NCBI RefSeq assembly: GCF_013409785.1 | Contig: NZ_JACCBV010000001.1 | Span: forward strand, 1,240,001-1,304,000 | Reading direction: 5' to 3' | Source: Microbacterium immunditiarum | GTDB lineage: Bacteria; Actinomycetota; Actinomycetes; Actinomycetales; Microbacteriaceae | Length of the DNA stretch: 64,000 nucleotides | Shown here: positions 8,529 to 17,615 of the stretch, piece after piece | Position numbering within the stretch: position 1 is the first letter of the stretch | Layout: the number at the start of each line of letters is the position of its first letter | Translations under genes and position numbers: made by a program | The notes under the pieces: model-generated | The model's input: the letters and a program-made list of their open reading frames with translations, nothing else | What the model was told of the DNA's origin: nothing | Database searches by the model: none

Positions 8529-9503
8529 ATGGCAGATCCGACCGCGCGCCTGCTGAGCCTCCTCGCCCTGCTCCAGTCCGCGCGTGAGCGCACCGGACGC
8601 GAGCTCGCCGAGCGGCTCGGCGTCTCGACCCGCACGGTCCGCCACGACATCGACCGGCTGCGAAGCCTGGGCTACCCGGTCGATGCGACCCGCGGACCGG
8701 TGGGGGGCTACCGGCTCGGCGCGGGTGGCACGCTCCCTCCGCTGCTCCTCGACGACGAGGAAGCCGTGGCGGTGACCGTCGGGCTGCGCGTCGCCGCGGG
8801 CATCAGCGGAGTGGAGGAGGCGGGCAGCCGTGCGCTCGACAAACTCGAGCAGGTGCTGCCGACCCACCTGCGACCCACCGTCGAAGCGCTGCGCTCGATC
8901 GAGCGCGCACCCGAGAACGTCGACACGGACGCCCCCGACCCCGAGGTCGACGCGAAAGTGCTGCGTGCGATCGCCTCGGCGATCCAGGACGTCGAGTGGC
9001 TGCGCTTCGACTACGACGACGAGCCGCGCCTCGTCGAGCCGTACCGCCTGCTGAGCTGGAAGCGCCGCTGGCACCTCGTCGGTCGCGACCCGCAGACGGG
9101 CACGTGGACGACCTTCCGCGTCGACCGCATGAGCTTGCGGATGCCGACCCGCCGCCGCTTCGAGCCGCAGCCGCTCCCCGGAGGGGACTATACGGCGTTC
9201 GCCCTGCGCTCGATCGCGATCGAGGGCTGGAACGTGCACGCGCAACTGCGCATCGCGGCATCCGCCGAGCGGGTGCTCGCCCGCATCAACCCGACGGTCG
9301 GGGTCGTCGAGCCGATCGACGAGAGCACGTGCGTTCTCGTGACGGGCGCCGACAGCCTCGACACCGTCGCGGCGTACATCGGCATGCTGATGATGGACTT
9401 CACCGTGGAGTCGCCGCGCGAGCTCGTGCCGCTGCTCGAGGAGATCTCGGAGCGCTACGCGCGCGCGGTCGCCGGCTCGGCCGGGCGGCTCAGTACCAGT
9501 TGA
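8529..9503 (+). CDS. HTH/WYL-domain transcriptional regulator (YafY type)
   Basis: This 324-residue protein has an N-terminal DeoR-like helix-turn-helix (RLLSLLALLQSARERTGRELAERLGVSTRTVRHDIDRLRSLGYPV) followed by a WYL ligand-sensing domain near residues 145-220. The signature is seen as WLRFDYDDEPRLVEPYRLLSW and KRRWHLVGRD, and a WCX-like C-terminal part completes the protein. In this family the WYL domain senses a ligand or nucleic acid. Divergent arrangement with the epoxide hydrolase and the inverted repeat in between suggest local control of that enzyme and autoregulation. Confidence 0.9.
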   Translation: MADPTARLLSLLALLQSARERTGRELAERLGVSTRTVRHDIDRLRSLGYPVDATRGPVGGYRLGAGGTLPPLLLDDEEAVAVTVGLRVAAGISGVEEAGSRALDKLEQVLPTHLRPTVEALRSIERAPENVDTDAPDPEVDAKVLRAIASAIQDVEWLRFDYDDEPRLVEPYRLLSWKRRWHLVGRDPQTGTWTTFRVDRMSLRMPTRRRFEPQPLPGGDYTAFALRSIAIEGWNVHAQLRIAASAERVLARINPTVGVVEPIDESTCVLVTGADSLDTVAAYIGMLMMDFTVESPRELVPLLEEISERYARAVAGSAGRLSTS

Positions 9504-10428
9504 ACGCGTTCGAGTGGCCCCACGCACCGCACGGCGAGCCGTACGCGCGAGCGATGTAGTCCAGGCCCCATACGATCTGCGTGCGCGCGCTCGTCTGCCA
9601 GTCGGCACCGGCGCTCGCCATCTTGCTGCCGGGCAGCGCCTGCGGAATGCCGGTCGCGCCGCTTCCGGCGTTGTAGGCCTGGTAGTTCCAGCCCGACTCG
9701 CGATTCCAGAGGTTGACGAGGCACGAGAACTGGTCGCCGCCCCAGCCGTACTGCGACGCGGCGACGTCGCGGGCGAACGCCTGCGCGCCCTCGACGGTGT
9801 TCGCGGCGGCGAGCGCCGCCGCCGCTGCCTCGGCCTGGCGCTGCGCCTCGGCGGCGGCCGCGGCCGCGGCATCCGCCTCGGCCTTGCGCTGCACGGCGGC
9901 GTCGTGCCGCGCCTTGAGCGCGTTGGTCTCGGTGACGACGTCCTCGAGGTGCTCGATCACGGTGCTGGTGAGCGAGGGGAGCATCGGCGGCAGCCCGACG
10001 AACGTCTCGACGCGGTGGGCGGCCTTGCGGAGGTCGGTCGTGTCGACAGTGGTGGGACCCTCACCGAGATCGAGACCGGATGCCACGGCATCCGCCTCGA
10101 CCTGCTTCGCGCGCGCCACCGCCGCGTCCGTCGCGCGGAGCGCCGCGTCGGCGTCGTCCCCGATCTTCTCGAACAGCGCCGGCTCGCTCGTGTCGGTGAG
10201 CGCCGCGAGGGCCGTTCCGGCCACCTGCACGGGGCCCGCGACCGCGGCCGAGGCGCCCGAGGCGAGCGGCATCGAAGCGGCGGTGAATCCGGTCAGGGCG
10301 ACCAGGCCCATCGTGGTGCCGAGCACCGCGCCGGCGGTCAGCGCCGTCGCACGACGACGCTTCGGGGTGGCGGCGGGTTCGGGTGCGGCGGGAGCGGCGG
10401 GCAGGGCGGACGTGGGCTGAGAGAGCAT
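9490..10428 (-). CDS. Secreted lytic transglycosylase-like protein
   Basis: This 312-residue protein has a basic N-terminal region (PKRRRATALTAGAV) with one hydrophobic segment that can act as signal peptide or anchor. An Ala-rich coiled-coil segment follows (about residues 150-225, rich in AEAQRQAEAAAAALAA), then a C-terminal lysozyme-like domain. The catalytic Glu is likely Glu244 in LWNRESGWN, followed by NAGSGATGIPQALPGSKM, a classic goose-lysozyme/SLT-type pattern. It should cleave peptidoglycan outside the membrane. The ATG at 10428 is chosen over an open frame reaching 10506, because the upstream part is Arg/Gly-rich and unlike a signal sequence. Its last 14 bases overlap the end of the WYL regulator gene on the other strand. 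Confidence 0.85.
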   Translation of the reverse strand: MLSQPTSALPAAPAAPEPAATPKRRRATALTAGAVLGTTMGLVALTGFTAASMPLASGASAAVAGPVQVAGTALAALTDTSEPALFEKIGDDADAALRATDAAVARAKQVEADAVASGLDLGEGPTTVDTTDLRKAAHRVETFVGLPPMLPSLTSTVIEHLEDVVTETNALKARHDAAVQRKAEADAAAAAAAEAQRQAEAAAAALAAANTVEGAQAFARDVAASQYGWGGDQFSCLVNLWNRESGWNYQAYNAGSGATGIPQALPGSKMASAGADWQTSARTQIVWGLDYIARAYGSPCGAWGHSNAFNWY

Positions 10429-10710
10429 GCGGGAACGCGTCTTTCGGGTGGCTTCCCCGTCGCCGGCGCGGGCGGCGGGCGTGTCCTCGGGTCGGACACA
10501 AGTCACCGAGTCTGCGTGACCGGTCTGGACGAATCCGTTGCCTTTCCTGCAAGAACCGTGAAGGCCAGCGTCGCCGCGCGCCCGTCACCGCGGCGCATCA
10601 CGTCCTGTTCACCGAGTCTTCAGCAGCCGCTCACCCGCCGGCGCAATCCGGGCACCCGCGGCTCCCTAGCCTGAGCGCGTTCACCCCCAACAGAACAGAA
10701 AGCACCCAGC
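10429..10710. other. Divergent intergenic region, 282 bp
   Basis: This gap separates the lytic transglycosylase gene (minus) from the DUF839 gene (plus). It contains the word TCACCGAGTCT twice (10503-10513 and 10609-10619). A TAGCCT -10 box at 10667-10672 is suitable for the rightward gene. The minus-strand leader is long and GC-rich. No RNA element could be assigned with confidence. Confidence 0.4.
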
Positions 10711-11946
10711 ATGCGCATTCGCACAATCGCCGGCGCCGCACTCTGCGCGACCGCCATCGCCCTGATCCCCGCCGGGGCGGCCACCGCGGCAAACGGCCCG
10801 ATGGGCTTCGAGCCGATCGACGGTACGCCGTACGCCACGGCCACGGACGCCTGGACCGAGCCTTTCGTCATCCCGAGCGGGTTCACGCAGCGGCTGGTGG
10901 CCGACGAGACGGTCCTCGACATCTACGCAGGTGCTGACGACCTCACAGACATGAACACCGTCAACGAGACCGGCCGGCAGGCCGGTCGCTACCTCTACCG
11001 CACGCACGAGGTGGGCTCGAATGGCGCGGTCTCGGTCGTCGACCTGAAGACGCGCGAGGCGAAGGTCATCGCGCAGGATGTCGGCTGGCGTCGCCTCGAC
11101 GGCATCCGGTGGACCCCGTGGGGCACGGTTCTCTTTGCCGAGGAGACCTCGGGCGGTCGTCTCTTCGAGGCGTTCCTCGACCCGAAGGATCCCACGGTCG
11201 TCGCCCGCGTCGAGGAGCGTCGCGAGGTCGGCATCCTCCGCCACGAGGGCATCGAGGCACGCGCCGACGGCACCGTGTTCGTCATCGACGAGCTCGACGG
11301 TGGTTCGATCTTCAAGTTCGAGCCCGCCAGGCGCGGCGACCTTTCCGACGGCCAGCTGTACGCACTGAAGCTCACCGGCCTCACCGACGCCGAGCAGCGG
11401 TGGAACTCGGACACCTACAAGCAGAAAGTCGGCGCGTTCGAGTGGGTGGCGCTCGACATGGACCAGGTCGTCGTCGACGCGGATGCTGCGGCGAACGCCG
11501 TCGCCGCGACGGAGTTCGGCCGCCCCGAGGACGTCGAGGTCATCGGCAACACGCTCTACGTGGCCAACACGTCGGAGGACCGCGTCGTCGCGATCGACCT
11601 CGCGAAGCGGGAGCTGACCTCGTTCGTGGAGCGGGGCCTCAACGTGCCGGTCGAGAACTCGGGTGCGGGCGTGACCGGGTTCAACAACCCCGACAACCTC
11701 GCGCAGGGCCCCGACGGCCTCCTCTGGATCGTCGAGGACAACTACCTCTCCGACGTGTGGGTCGCGGGCGTCGACAACAACCAGGACGGCGCCGCCGACG
11801 CGGTCGAGCAGTTCGCGTCGATCCGCGACACCGGCGCGGAGATCTCGGGCATCTACTTCGGCAAGGACCCCAAGACGCTGTTCCTCAACGTGCAGCACCC
11901 CGCGAAGGATCTCGCGGACGGCACCTGGGCGATCACCAAGCGCTGA
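10711..11946 (+). CDS. Secreted DUF839 (PhoX-like beta-propeller) protein
   Basis: This 411-residue protein has a clear signal peptide (MRIRTIAGAALCATAIALI, Ala-rich end near residues 24-28). The mature part resembles DUF839/PhoX-like proteins, which fold as beta-propellers and in characterised members act as calcium-dependent phosphatases. Segments such as DLTDMNTVNETG, GRYLYRTHEVG, RLDGIRWTPWGTVLFAEE, NPDNLAQGPDGLLWIVEDN and IYFGKDPKTLFLNVQHP fit that family. The enzymatic activity cannot be confirmed here. It has a TAGCCT -10 box about 39 bases upstream of the start. Confidence 0.8.
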   Translation: MRIRTIAGAALCATAIALIPAGAATAANGPMGFEPIDGTPYATATDAWTEPFVIPSGFTQRLVADETVLDIYAGADDLTDMNTVNETGRQAGRYLYRTHEVGSNGAVSVVDLKTREAKVIAQDVGWRRLDGIRWTPWGTVLFAEETSGGRLFEAFLDPKDPTVVARVEERREVGILRHEGIEARADGTVFVIDELDGGSIFKFEPARRGDLSDGQLYALKLTGLTDAEQRWNSDTYKQKVGAFEWVALDMDQVVVDADAAANAVAATEFGRPEDVEVIGNTLYVANTSEDRVVAIDLAKRELTSFVERGLNVPVENSGAGVTGFNNPDNLAQGPDGLLWIVEDNYLSDVWVAGVDNNQDGAADAVEQFASIRDTGAEISGIYFGKDPKTLFLNVQHPAKDLADGTWAITKR

Positions 11947-11953
11947 CGCGATG

Positions 11954-12002
11954 ACGGCGAGGGGCGGGCGGTCGGGACATCCGATGCCTGCCCCTTCGCC
12001 GT
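11954..12002 (+). terminator. Terminator after the DUF839 gene
   Basis: ACGGCGAGGGGC (11954-11965) pairs with 11990-12002 with one bulged base, forming a GC-rich hairpin just after the stop codon. There is no strong T-run, as is common in this GC-rich group. Confidence 0.6.
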
Positions 12003-12096
12003 GCGTGAGCGCTTCTCCGGACCGATGTCGGTGGGTCACGCGATACTCGCCGGAGCGCGTGCGAACGAGCACGGCGACGCCTGAGGAGGCCGGTGA

Positions 12097-13464
12097 ATGG
12101 ACATCATCCTCGTACCCGGAATGTGGCTCGGCGGGTGGGCGTGGTACGCCGTCGCGCCGAAGCTCGAGGCATCCGGTCATCGTCCGCGCGCGGTGACGCT
12201 GCCGGGCATGGGCCGCGACGACGACGACCGGTCGAGCGTGACGATGCAGGACGCGGTCGACGCCGTCATCGCCGAGATCGACGCGTGCGAGGGGCCGGTG
12301 GTCGTGGTCGGGCATTCGGCCGGATGCGGCATCGCGTCGCTCGCCGTCGCGGCATGTGCCGACAGGGTGGCGCGCGCGATCTACGTCGCGGGGTTCCCCG
12401 CGGTCGAGGGGCGGCCGCTCGTCGAGGGTTACGACGTGCAGGACGGGCTCATCCCGCTGCCCCAGTGGCCGGAGTTCGACGAGGCCGACCTCCGCGACCT
12501 CGGTGAGGCGGGCCAGGAGGCCCTCGGGGCGTACGCCGTGCCGACGCCGGCGCGGGTCGTGGGCGATCCGGCGCACTACGCGGGCGACGAGCGGCGACAC
12601 GATGTGCCCGTGACGGTCATCGCAACCGAGTTCTCGTCTGAAGACCTCCTGTCGTGGATCGCGGAGGGCGCGCCGCCCGTGCAGGAGTTCACGCGCATCA
12701 AGGATGTGACGTACGTCGACATCCCGACGGGGCACTGGCCGATGCTGACCCGGCCCGACGAGCTCACGGAGGCGATCCTCGCCCAGCCGCCGATCGGAAG
12801 CGGGCGGGTTCGCACGGCCGTGTCGGCGAAGGAGTTTCACGAGGCATCCGGTGTCGACGAATGGCGCGTGCTCTACTTCGGCGCGTACGCCTTCTATCGT
12901 TCTCAGTCGTACGACCAGGGCGTGCGCCTCGCGGTCGAGGTCGGGCGGATCGCCGACGAGCTCGAGCACTATCCCGACATCGACCTGCGTCGCGAGGGCG
13001 TCACGGTGCGCACTTTCTCGCGACGCAACGGCGGGCTCACGGGGAGCGACATCGAGCTCGCGCAGCGCGTCTCGGCGATGGCGAGCGAGCTCGGGATGGA
13101 ATCCGACCCGACGAACCTGCAGCAGGTCGGCCTCGCCGTCGCACACGACCCCGAGGTCGACGTGCGACCGTTCTTCGCGGCGGTGTTCGGCTACGAAGAG
13201 CTCGGCATGGAGGACGCGATCGACGCGAACCGTCGCGGACCCCATCTGTGGTTCCAGCCGTTGGAGCCGGCGAAGTCCGGGCGAGGCCGCATGCACATCG
13301 ACATCGCGGTGCCGCCCGATGTGGCGCGCGCCCGCATCGAGGCGGCGCTCGCGGCGGGCGGGCGGATGGCCGACGATTCGCACGCGCCGGAGTGGTGGAC
13401 GCTCGCGTCGCCCGACAACCACGGGGTCGACATCGCGGCGTGGACGGACTTCTCCGACGAGTGA
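12097..13464 (+). CDS. Three-domain fusion: alpha/beta hydrolase, pterin-4a-carbinolamine dehydratase-like, glyoxalase-like
   Basis: This 455-residue protein joins three folds. Residues 1-235 are a small alpha/beta hydrolase (VPGMWLGGWAW oxyanion region, nucleophile Ser74 in GHSAG, likely His213 in PTGHWP). Residues 243-335 resemble pterin-4a-carbinolamine dehydratase (AKEFHEASGVDEWRV, NGGLTGSDIELAQ). Residues 340-455 look like a VOC/glyoxalase-like domain (VDVRPFFAAVFGYEEL, HLWFQPLE). In the dehydratase part the usual His-His-Pro reads His291-Tyr292-Pro293, and the second catalytic His is replaced by Arg309, so this domain may bind but not dehydrate. A canonical stand-alone copy lies at 18471-18821. 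The start has AGGAGG 7-8 bases upstream. Function unknown. Confidence 0.8.
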   Translation: MDIILVPGMWLGGWAWYAVAPKLEASGHRPRAVTLPGMGRDDDDRSSVTMQDAVDAVIAEIDACEGPVVVVGHSAGCGIASLAVAACADRVARAIYVAGFPAVEGRPLVEGYDVQDGLIPLPQWPEFDEADLRDLGEAGQEALGAYAVPTPARVVGDPAHYAGDERRHDVPVTVIATEFSSEDLLSWIAEGAPPVQEFTRIKDVTYVDIPTGHWPMLTRPDELTEAILAQPPIGSGRVRTAVSAKEFHEASGVDEWRVLYFGAYAFYRSQSYDQGVRLAVEVGRIADELEHYPDIDLRREGVTVRTFSRRNGGLTGSDIELAQRVSAMASELGMESDPTNLQQVGLAVAHDPEVDVRPFFAAVFGYEELGMEDAIDANRRGPHLWFQPLEPAKSGRGRMHIDIAVPPDVARARIEAALAAGGRMADDSHAPEWWTLASPDNHGVDIAAWTDFSDE

Positions 13465-13473
13465 GCGACCACG

Positions 13474-14448
13474 TCAGGTGCGGGTCACGATGAGGTACGT
13501 GAGGTACGCGATGTACGCGATGACGAATCCCGTGCCCTCGCGGCGGGACAGCATGCGCCCGGAAGTCATGAGCGGTCCGCAGATGAACGACACCGCGACC
13601 ATGAGCGGCAGGTCGATGTAGACGAGCTCCGGGCCGATGAGGATCGCGCCCGGCGAGAACAGGAGCGTCACGCCGAGGATCATCGTCAGGTTGAAGATGC
13701 TCGACCCGATGAGGTTGCCGATCGCGATGTCGCGATCGCCGCGGATCGTCGACACGATCGTCGTCGCGAGCTCGGGTGCGCTTGTGCCGATCGCGACGAT
13801 CGTCAAGCCGATGAGCGCGTCCGAGACGCCGAGCGTCTGCGCGAGCTCGACGGCGCCGTCGACAAGCCAGTCCGCGCCGAACACGATCACCGCGAGCCCG
13901 ACGATCAGCAGCAGCGCCTGGATGGCGATCGCCCCGATCTTGTGCTCGCGCCGCGGAGGAGCGGGGTACTCCGCCGCGAACTCGGCGAGCACGAGCGCGC
14001 TCTCGCGACGCGTCCACCGCACGAGCAGCGCAGTGTAGATGAGCGCGAACGCGACGAGGGGGATTCCCTCCCACACCTCGAGGGCTCCGTCGACCGAGAA
14101 GATCAGCAGCAGGTACGCCGCACCGCCCATCATCGGAAGGTCGAGGCGAACCGTCTGGAGCGTGAGAGGAACCGAGCGGATCGCCGCCGACAGGCCGAGG
14201 ATGAGCAGCAGGTTGACCATGTTGGTCCCCGCGATGTTCCCGACCGCGAGTGAGCCGGCGTCGTTGTTGGCCGCATCGATTCCGACCGCGAGCTCGGGAA
14301 GGCTCGTCCCGATCGAGACGACCGTCAGACCGATGAGGATCGGCGGCAGCCCGAGCTGCCGTGCGAGGCGCGCGCCGTACCGCACGACGAGCTCCGCTCC
14401 GAGGACGAGCGCCGCCAGCCCCAGAGCGATCCAGAGAAGCGGCGGCAT
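13474..14448 (-). CDS. Ca2+/cation antiporter, CaCA family (YrbG type)
   Basis: This 324-residue integral membrane protein has about ten helices and the two inverted alpha-repeats of the CaCA family: SIGTSLPELAVGI...GNIAGTNMVNLL near the N-terminus and AIGTSAPELATTIVS...GNLIGSSIFNL in the second half. The paired GTS-PE motifs carry the ion-binding Glu residues. It probably exchanges Ca2+ (or Na+) against protons or sodium at the plasma membrane. The start ATG at 14448 (MPPLLWIALGLAALVLGAE) is chosen because everything upstream in frame is Arg/Pro-rich and not membrane-like. It is divergent from the aldo/keto reductase gene. Confidence 0.9.
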   Translation of the reverse strand: MPPLLWIALGLAALVLGAELVVRYGARLARQLGLPPILIGLTVVSIGTSLPELAVGIDAANNDAGSLAVGNIAGTNMVNLLLILGLSAAIRSVPLTLQTVRLDLPMMGGAAYLLLIFSVDGALEVWEGIPLVAFALIYTALLVRWTRRESALVLAEFAAEYPAPPRREHKIGAIAIQALLLIVGLAVIVFGADWLVDGAVELAQTLGVSDALIGLTIVAIGTSAPELATTIVSTIRGDRDIAIGNLIGSSIFNLTMILGVTLLFSPGAILIGPELVYIDLPLMVAVSFICGPLMTSGRMLSRREGTGFVIAYIAYLTYLIVTRT

Positions 14449-14560
14449 GGACCGAGGATATCGGGGGCTCGAGAGGCGCCTGAGTGGAATGCCGTCCGAC
14501 GGATGCGCCCAACGGCATCGACACTTCCCACCGCGTCGCCCCGGTCGCCAAGATGGACGC

Positions 14561-15391
14561 ATGCAGATCCCCACGGTGACTCTCAACGACGGCACGCCCT
14601 TCCCCGAGCTCGGTCTCGGCACCTACAACCTGCGGGGAGCGGAGGGCGTGGCATCCATGGTCGCCGCCATCGAGATGGGGTACCGGCTGCTCGACACCGC
14701 CGTCAACTACGAGAACGAGCGCGAGGTCGGCGAGGCGATGCGCCGGAGCGGCCTGCCGCGCGAGGCGCTGCTCGTCACGACGAAGATCCCGGGCCGCCAC
14801 CAGGGGTACGACCTCGCGATCGAGAGCACGAACGGCTCGCTCGCGACCCTCGGGGTGGACTACCTCGACCTCTCGCTCATCCACTGGCCGAATCCGAGCC
14901 GCGATCTGTATCTCGAGACGTGGCGCTCGATGATCGATCTGCGTGCGGCGGGCAAGATCCGCTCGATCGGGGTCTCGAACTTCACCGAGCAGATGCTCCG
15001 GCGGGTCATCGACGAGACGGGCGTCGTGCCGTCGGTGAACCAGATCGAGCTGCATCCGTATTTCCCGCAGGCCGAGCTGCGTGCCGTCCATGCCGAACTC
15101 GGAATCCGCACCGAGAGCTGGAGCCCGCTCGCACGCCGCACCGAGCTGCTCACCGAGCAGGTGCTCGTCGAACTCGCGCACATCCACGGCGTGACGCCCA
15201 CGCAGATCGTGCTGCGCTGGCATGTGCAGCTGGGCAGCACGCCGATCCCCAAGTCGGGCGACCACGACCGGCAGCGCGAGAACGCCGACGTGTTCGGCTT
15301 CGAGCTGACCGACGACGAGGTGGCCGCGATCTCGGCACTCGAGGGGGGCCGGCTGTGGAACGGCGACCCGAACACCCACGAAGAGATGTGA
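14561..15391 (+). CDS. Aldo/keto reductase
   Basis: This 276-residue protein is a single-domain (beta/alpha)8 NADPH-dependent reductase of the DkgA type. The catalytic tetrad is visible: Asp45 (RLLDTAVNY), Tyr50, Lys75 (VTTKIPG) and His108 (SLIHWP). The NADP-binding C-terminal segment contains STPIPKSGDHDRQREN. It reduces aldehydes or ketones; the substrate is not evident. A -10-like CAAGAT ends 6 bases before the ATG at 14561, with no Shine-Dalgarno sequence, so the mRNA may be leaderless. Confidence 0.92.
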   Translation: MQIPTVTLNDGTPFPELGLGTYNLRGAEGVASMVAAIEMGYRLLDTAVNYENEREVGEAMRRSGLPREALLVTTKIPGRHQGYDLAIESTNGSLATLGVDYLDLSLIHWPNPSRDLYLETWRSMIDLRAAGKIRSIGVSNFTEQMLRRVIDETGVVPSVNQIELHPYFPQAELRAVHAELGIRTESWSPLARRTELLTEQVLVELAHIHGVTPTQIVLRWHVQLGSTPIPKSGDHDRQRENADVFGFELTDDEVAAISALEGGRLWNGDPNTHEEM

Positions 15392-15434
15392 GCGACCTGC
15401 GCAGTGGGCCGGCTGCCCGGGTTAGCGTTGTCGG

Positions 15435-17540
15435 ATGCCAACGCCTTTCGACTCGCTCGATTCGTACATCGCCCTTCCTCGCATCGAGGGGCTCGCGCTC
15501 TCACCCGACGGCCGACGCGCCGTCTTGACGGTCGCGACCGTCAAGACGGACGGGACCGGCTTCGACCGGTCGCTGTGGGAGATTCCCGCTGACGCCACGG
15601 ATGCCCCGCCCCGCCGCCTCACGCGGTCGGCGAAGGGCGAGGCGGCTCCCGCCTTCACCTCGACGGGCGACGTGCTGTTCGTGTCGGCGCGGCCCGACTC
15701 CGACGCCGACGAGGACGACGAGTCCGGCCAGCTGTGGCTGCTGCCCGCGGGCGGCGGCGAGGCTCGAGCGGTGACGAGACTCGCCGGCGGTGTGTCGTCG
15801 ATCGCCGCTGTCGCAGAGGCCGCAGGTCGTGTCGTCGCCTCGGCGGAGCTGCTGCCGAGCGCGGACTCGATCGAGGCGGAGGCGAAGCTGCGCGCGGAGC
15901 GCAAGAAGAAGAAGATCTCGGCGATCCTGCACGAGTCCTACCCGATCCGCTTCTGGGACCACGACCTCGGCCCCGCCGAGCCCCACCTGCTCGCACTCGA
16001 CCTCGCCGACCTGCGTGACACGGTCGGCGCGGTGCGCGACGAGTCGGCAGAGTCGGATGCGGCATCCGATGAGAAGGACGAGAAGGACGCACCCACGCCC
16101 TACCCGGCATCCCTCCCGCGCCCGCGCGACCTGACGCCGAAGCCCGGCCGTTCGGCCGATGCCGCCGGTGTGGCGGTCTCACCGGATGGCTCGACGGTCG
16201 TCGCGGCGCTGCGCGTGCCCGAGGGTCAGGACGCGCGCTACAGGCTTGTCGCGATCGACATCGAGACTGGCGAGCACACGACGCTGTTCGATGAGTCGCG
16301 CGTCGACTTCGAGTTCCCGGCGATCAGCCACGACGGATCGCGGCTCGCCTTCGTCCGCACCGACAAGGCGACCCCCGACGGCCCGACGCAGTACGAGCTG
16401 TGGGTGTCAGCCATCGACGGCTCGGATGCTCGCCGCATCGCGAACGAGTGGGACCGGTGGCCGTCGAGCCTCACCTTCGCCGCGGACGACGCGTCGCTCG
16501 TGGTGACGGCCGACCAGGACGGCCGCGGCCCCGTGTTCCTCGCTCCGCTCGACGGCGGCGCACCCGAGCAGCTCACGCATGACGACTTCACGTACACCGA
16601 CGTCCACGTCGACCGCATGACGGGCGACCTCGTCGCACTTCGCTCGTCGTGGATGGCGCCGTCCCACCCCGTGCGCATCACGCGCGACCGCGCCGTGACC
16701 CCGCTCGCGGCGCCGTTCGAGCTGCCCGACGTTCCCGCGACGATGGCCGAGGTGGAGACGACCGCCGAAGACGGCGCCCGCGTGCGCGGCTGGCTGCTGC
16801 TTCCTCCGGATGCGTCGGCCGGCAAGCCCGCGCCGCTGCTGCTGTGGATCCACGGCGGACCGCTCAACAGCTGGAACGCGTGGAGCTGGCGCTGGAACCC
16901 GCAGCTCGCCGTCGCGCGCGGATACGCCGTGCTGCTGCCCGACCCGGCGCTGTCGACTGGCTACGGACTCGACTTCATCGCCCGCGGGTGGAACGCGTGG
17001 GGCAAGGCGCCCTACACCGACCTCATGGCGATCACCGATGCGACCGTCGCTCGCGACGACGTCGACGAGACGCGCACGGCTGCGATGGGCGGCTCGTTCG
17101 GCGGCTACATGGCGAACTGGGTCGCCGGTCACACCGATCGCTTCCGCGCGATCGTGACGCACGCGAGCCTGTGGGCGCTCGACCAGTTCGGCCCGACGAC
17201 GGACTTCTCGCCGTACTGGGAGTCGATCTTCACGCCCGAGGCGATGATGGAGAACTCGCCGCACCGGTTCGTCGAGGACATCCGCACCCCGCTGCTGGTC
17301 GTCCATGGCGATCGCGACTATCGCGTGCCGGTCGGGGAGGGCCTGCGCCTGTGGTCCGAGCTGAACCGTCACTTCGCCGCCGAGGACGGCTCGACCGAGC
17401 ACCGCTTCCTGTACTTCCCCGACGAGAATCACTGGGTGCTGAAGCCGCAGCACGCTGTCGTCTGGTACGAGACGGTGTTCGCGTTCCTCGCGCAGCACGT
17501 GCTCGGCGAGGAGTGGGCCCGGCCTGCGAACCTCGGCTGA
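15435..17540 (+). CDS. S9 family prolyl oligopeptidase-like serine peptidase
   Basis: This 701-residue protein has an N-terminal beta-propeller (repeats such as LALSPDGRRAVLTV, VAVSPDGSTVVAAL, AISHDGSRLAFVRTD) and a C-terminal alpha/beta hydrolase domain from about residue 440. The triad is visible: Ser554 in GGSFGGYM, Asp628 in HGDRDYRVP, and His666 in DENHWV. The propeller restricts access to small peptides. There is no signal peptide, so it is cytoplasmic. TAGCGT at 15423-15428 lies 6 bases before the ATG and there is no ribosome-binding site, so translation is probably leaderless. An Asp/Glu-rich insertion (residues about 195-220) is poorly conserved in appearance. Confidence 0.92.
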   Translation: MPTPFDSLDSYIALPRIEGLALSPDGRRAVLTVATVKTDGTGFDRSLWEIPADATDAPPRRLTRSAKGEAAPAFTSTGDVLFVSARPDSDADEDDESGQLWLLPAGGGEARAVTRLAGGVSSIAAVAEAAGRVVASAELLPSADSIEAEAKLRAERKKKKISAILHESYPIRFWDHDLGPAEPHLLALDLADLRDTVGAVRDESAESDAASDEKDEKDAPTPYPASLPRPRDLTPKPGRSADAAGVAVSPDGSTVVAALRVPEGQDARYRLVAIDIETGEHTTLFDESRVDFEFPAISHDGSRLAFVRTDKATPDGPTQYELWVSAIDGSDARRIANEWDRWPSSLTFAADDASLVVTADQDGRGPVFLAPLDGGAPEQLTHDDFTYTDVHVDRMTGDLVALRSSWMAPSHPVRITRDRAVTPLAAPFELPDVPATMAEVETTAEDGARVRGWLLLPPDASAGKPAPLLLWIHGGPLNSWNAWSWRWNPQLAVARGYAVLLPDPALSTGYGLDFIARGWNAWGKAPYTDLMAITDATVARDDVDETRTAAMGGSFGGYMANWVAGHTDRFRAIVTHASLWALDQFGPTTDFSPYWESIFTPEAMMENSPHRFVEDIRTPLLVVHGDRDYRVPVGEGLRLWSELNRHFAAEDGSTEHRFLYFPDENHWVLKPQHAVVWYETVFAFLAQHVLGEEWARPANLG

Positions 17541-17552
17541 CGGCTGACACAG

Positions 17553-17598
17553 CGGATGCCGCGACCTCCCGCCTCGCGAGCGGGGGTCGCGGCATCCG
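17553..17598. terminator. Strong bidirectional terminator hairpin
   Basis: CGGATGCCGCGACC (17553-17566) pairs with 17585-17598, and an inner CCCGC/GCGGG extends the stem. It sits between the convergent S9 peptidase and NmrA-like genes and can serve both. The stem is built from the GGATGCC word that is frequent throughout the window. Confidence 0.8.
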
Positions 17599-17615
17599 TC
17601 GTCTCGTCGACCGGC

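Noticed and set aside
10429..10710. A c-di-AMP (ydaO-type) riboswitch before the lytic transglycosylase gene.
   Set aside because: The position is suggestive, but the conserved core could not be recognised by eye, so it is not annotated.
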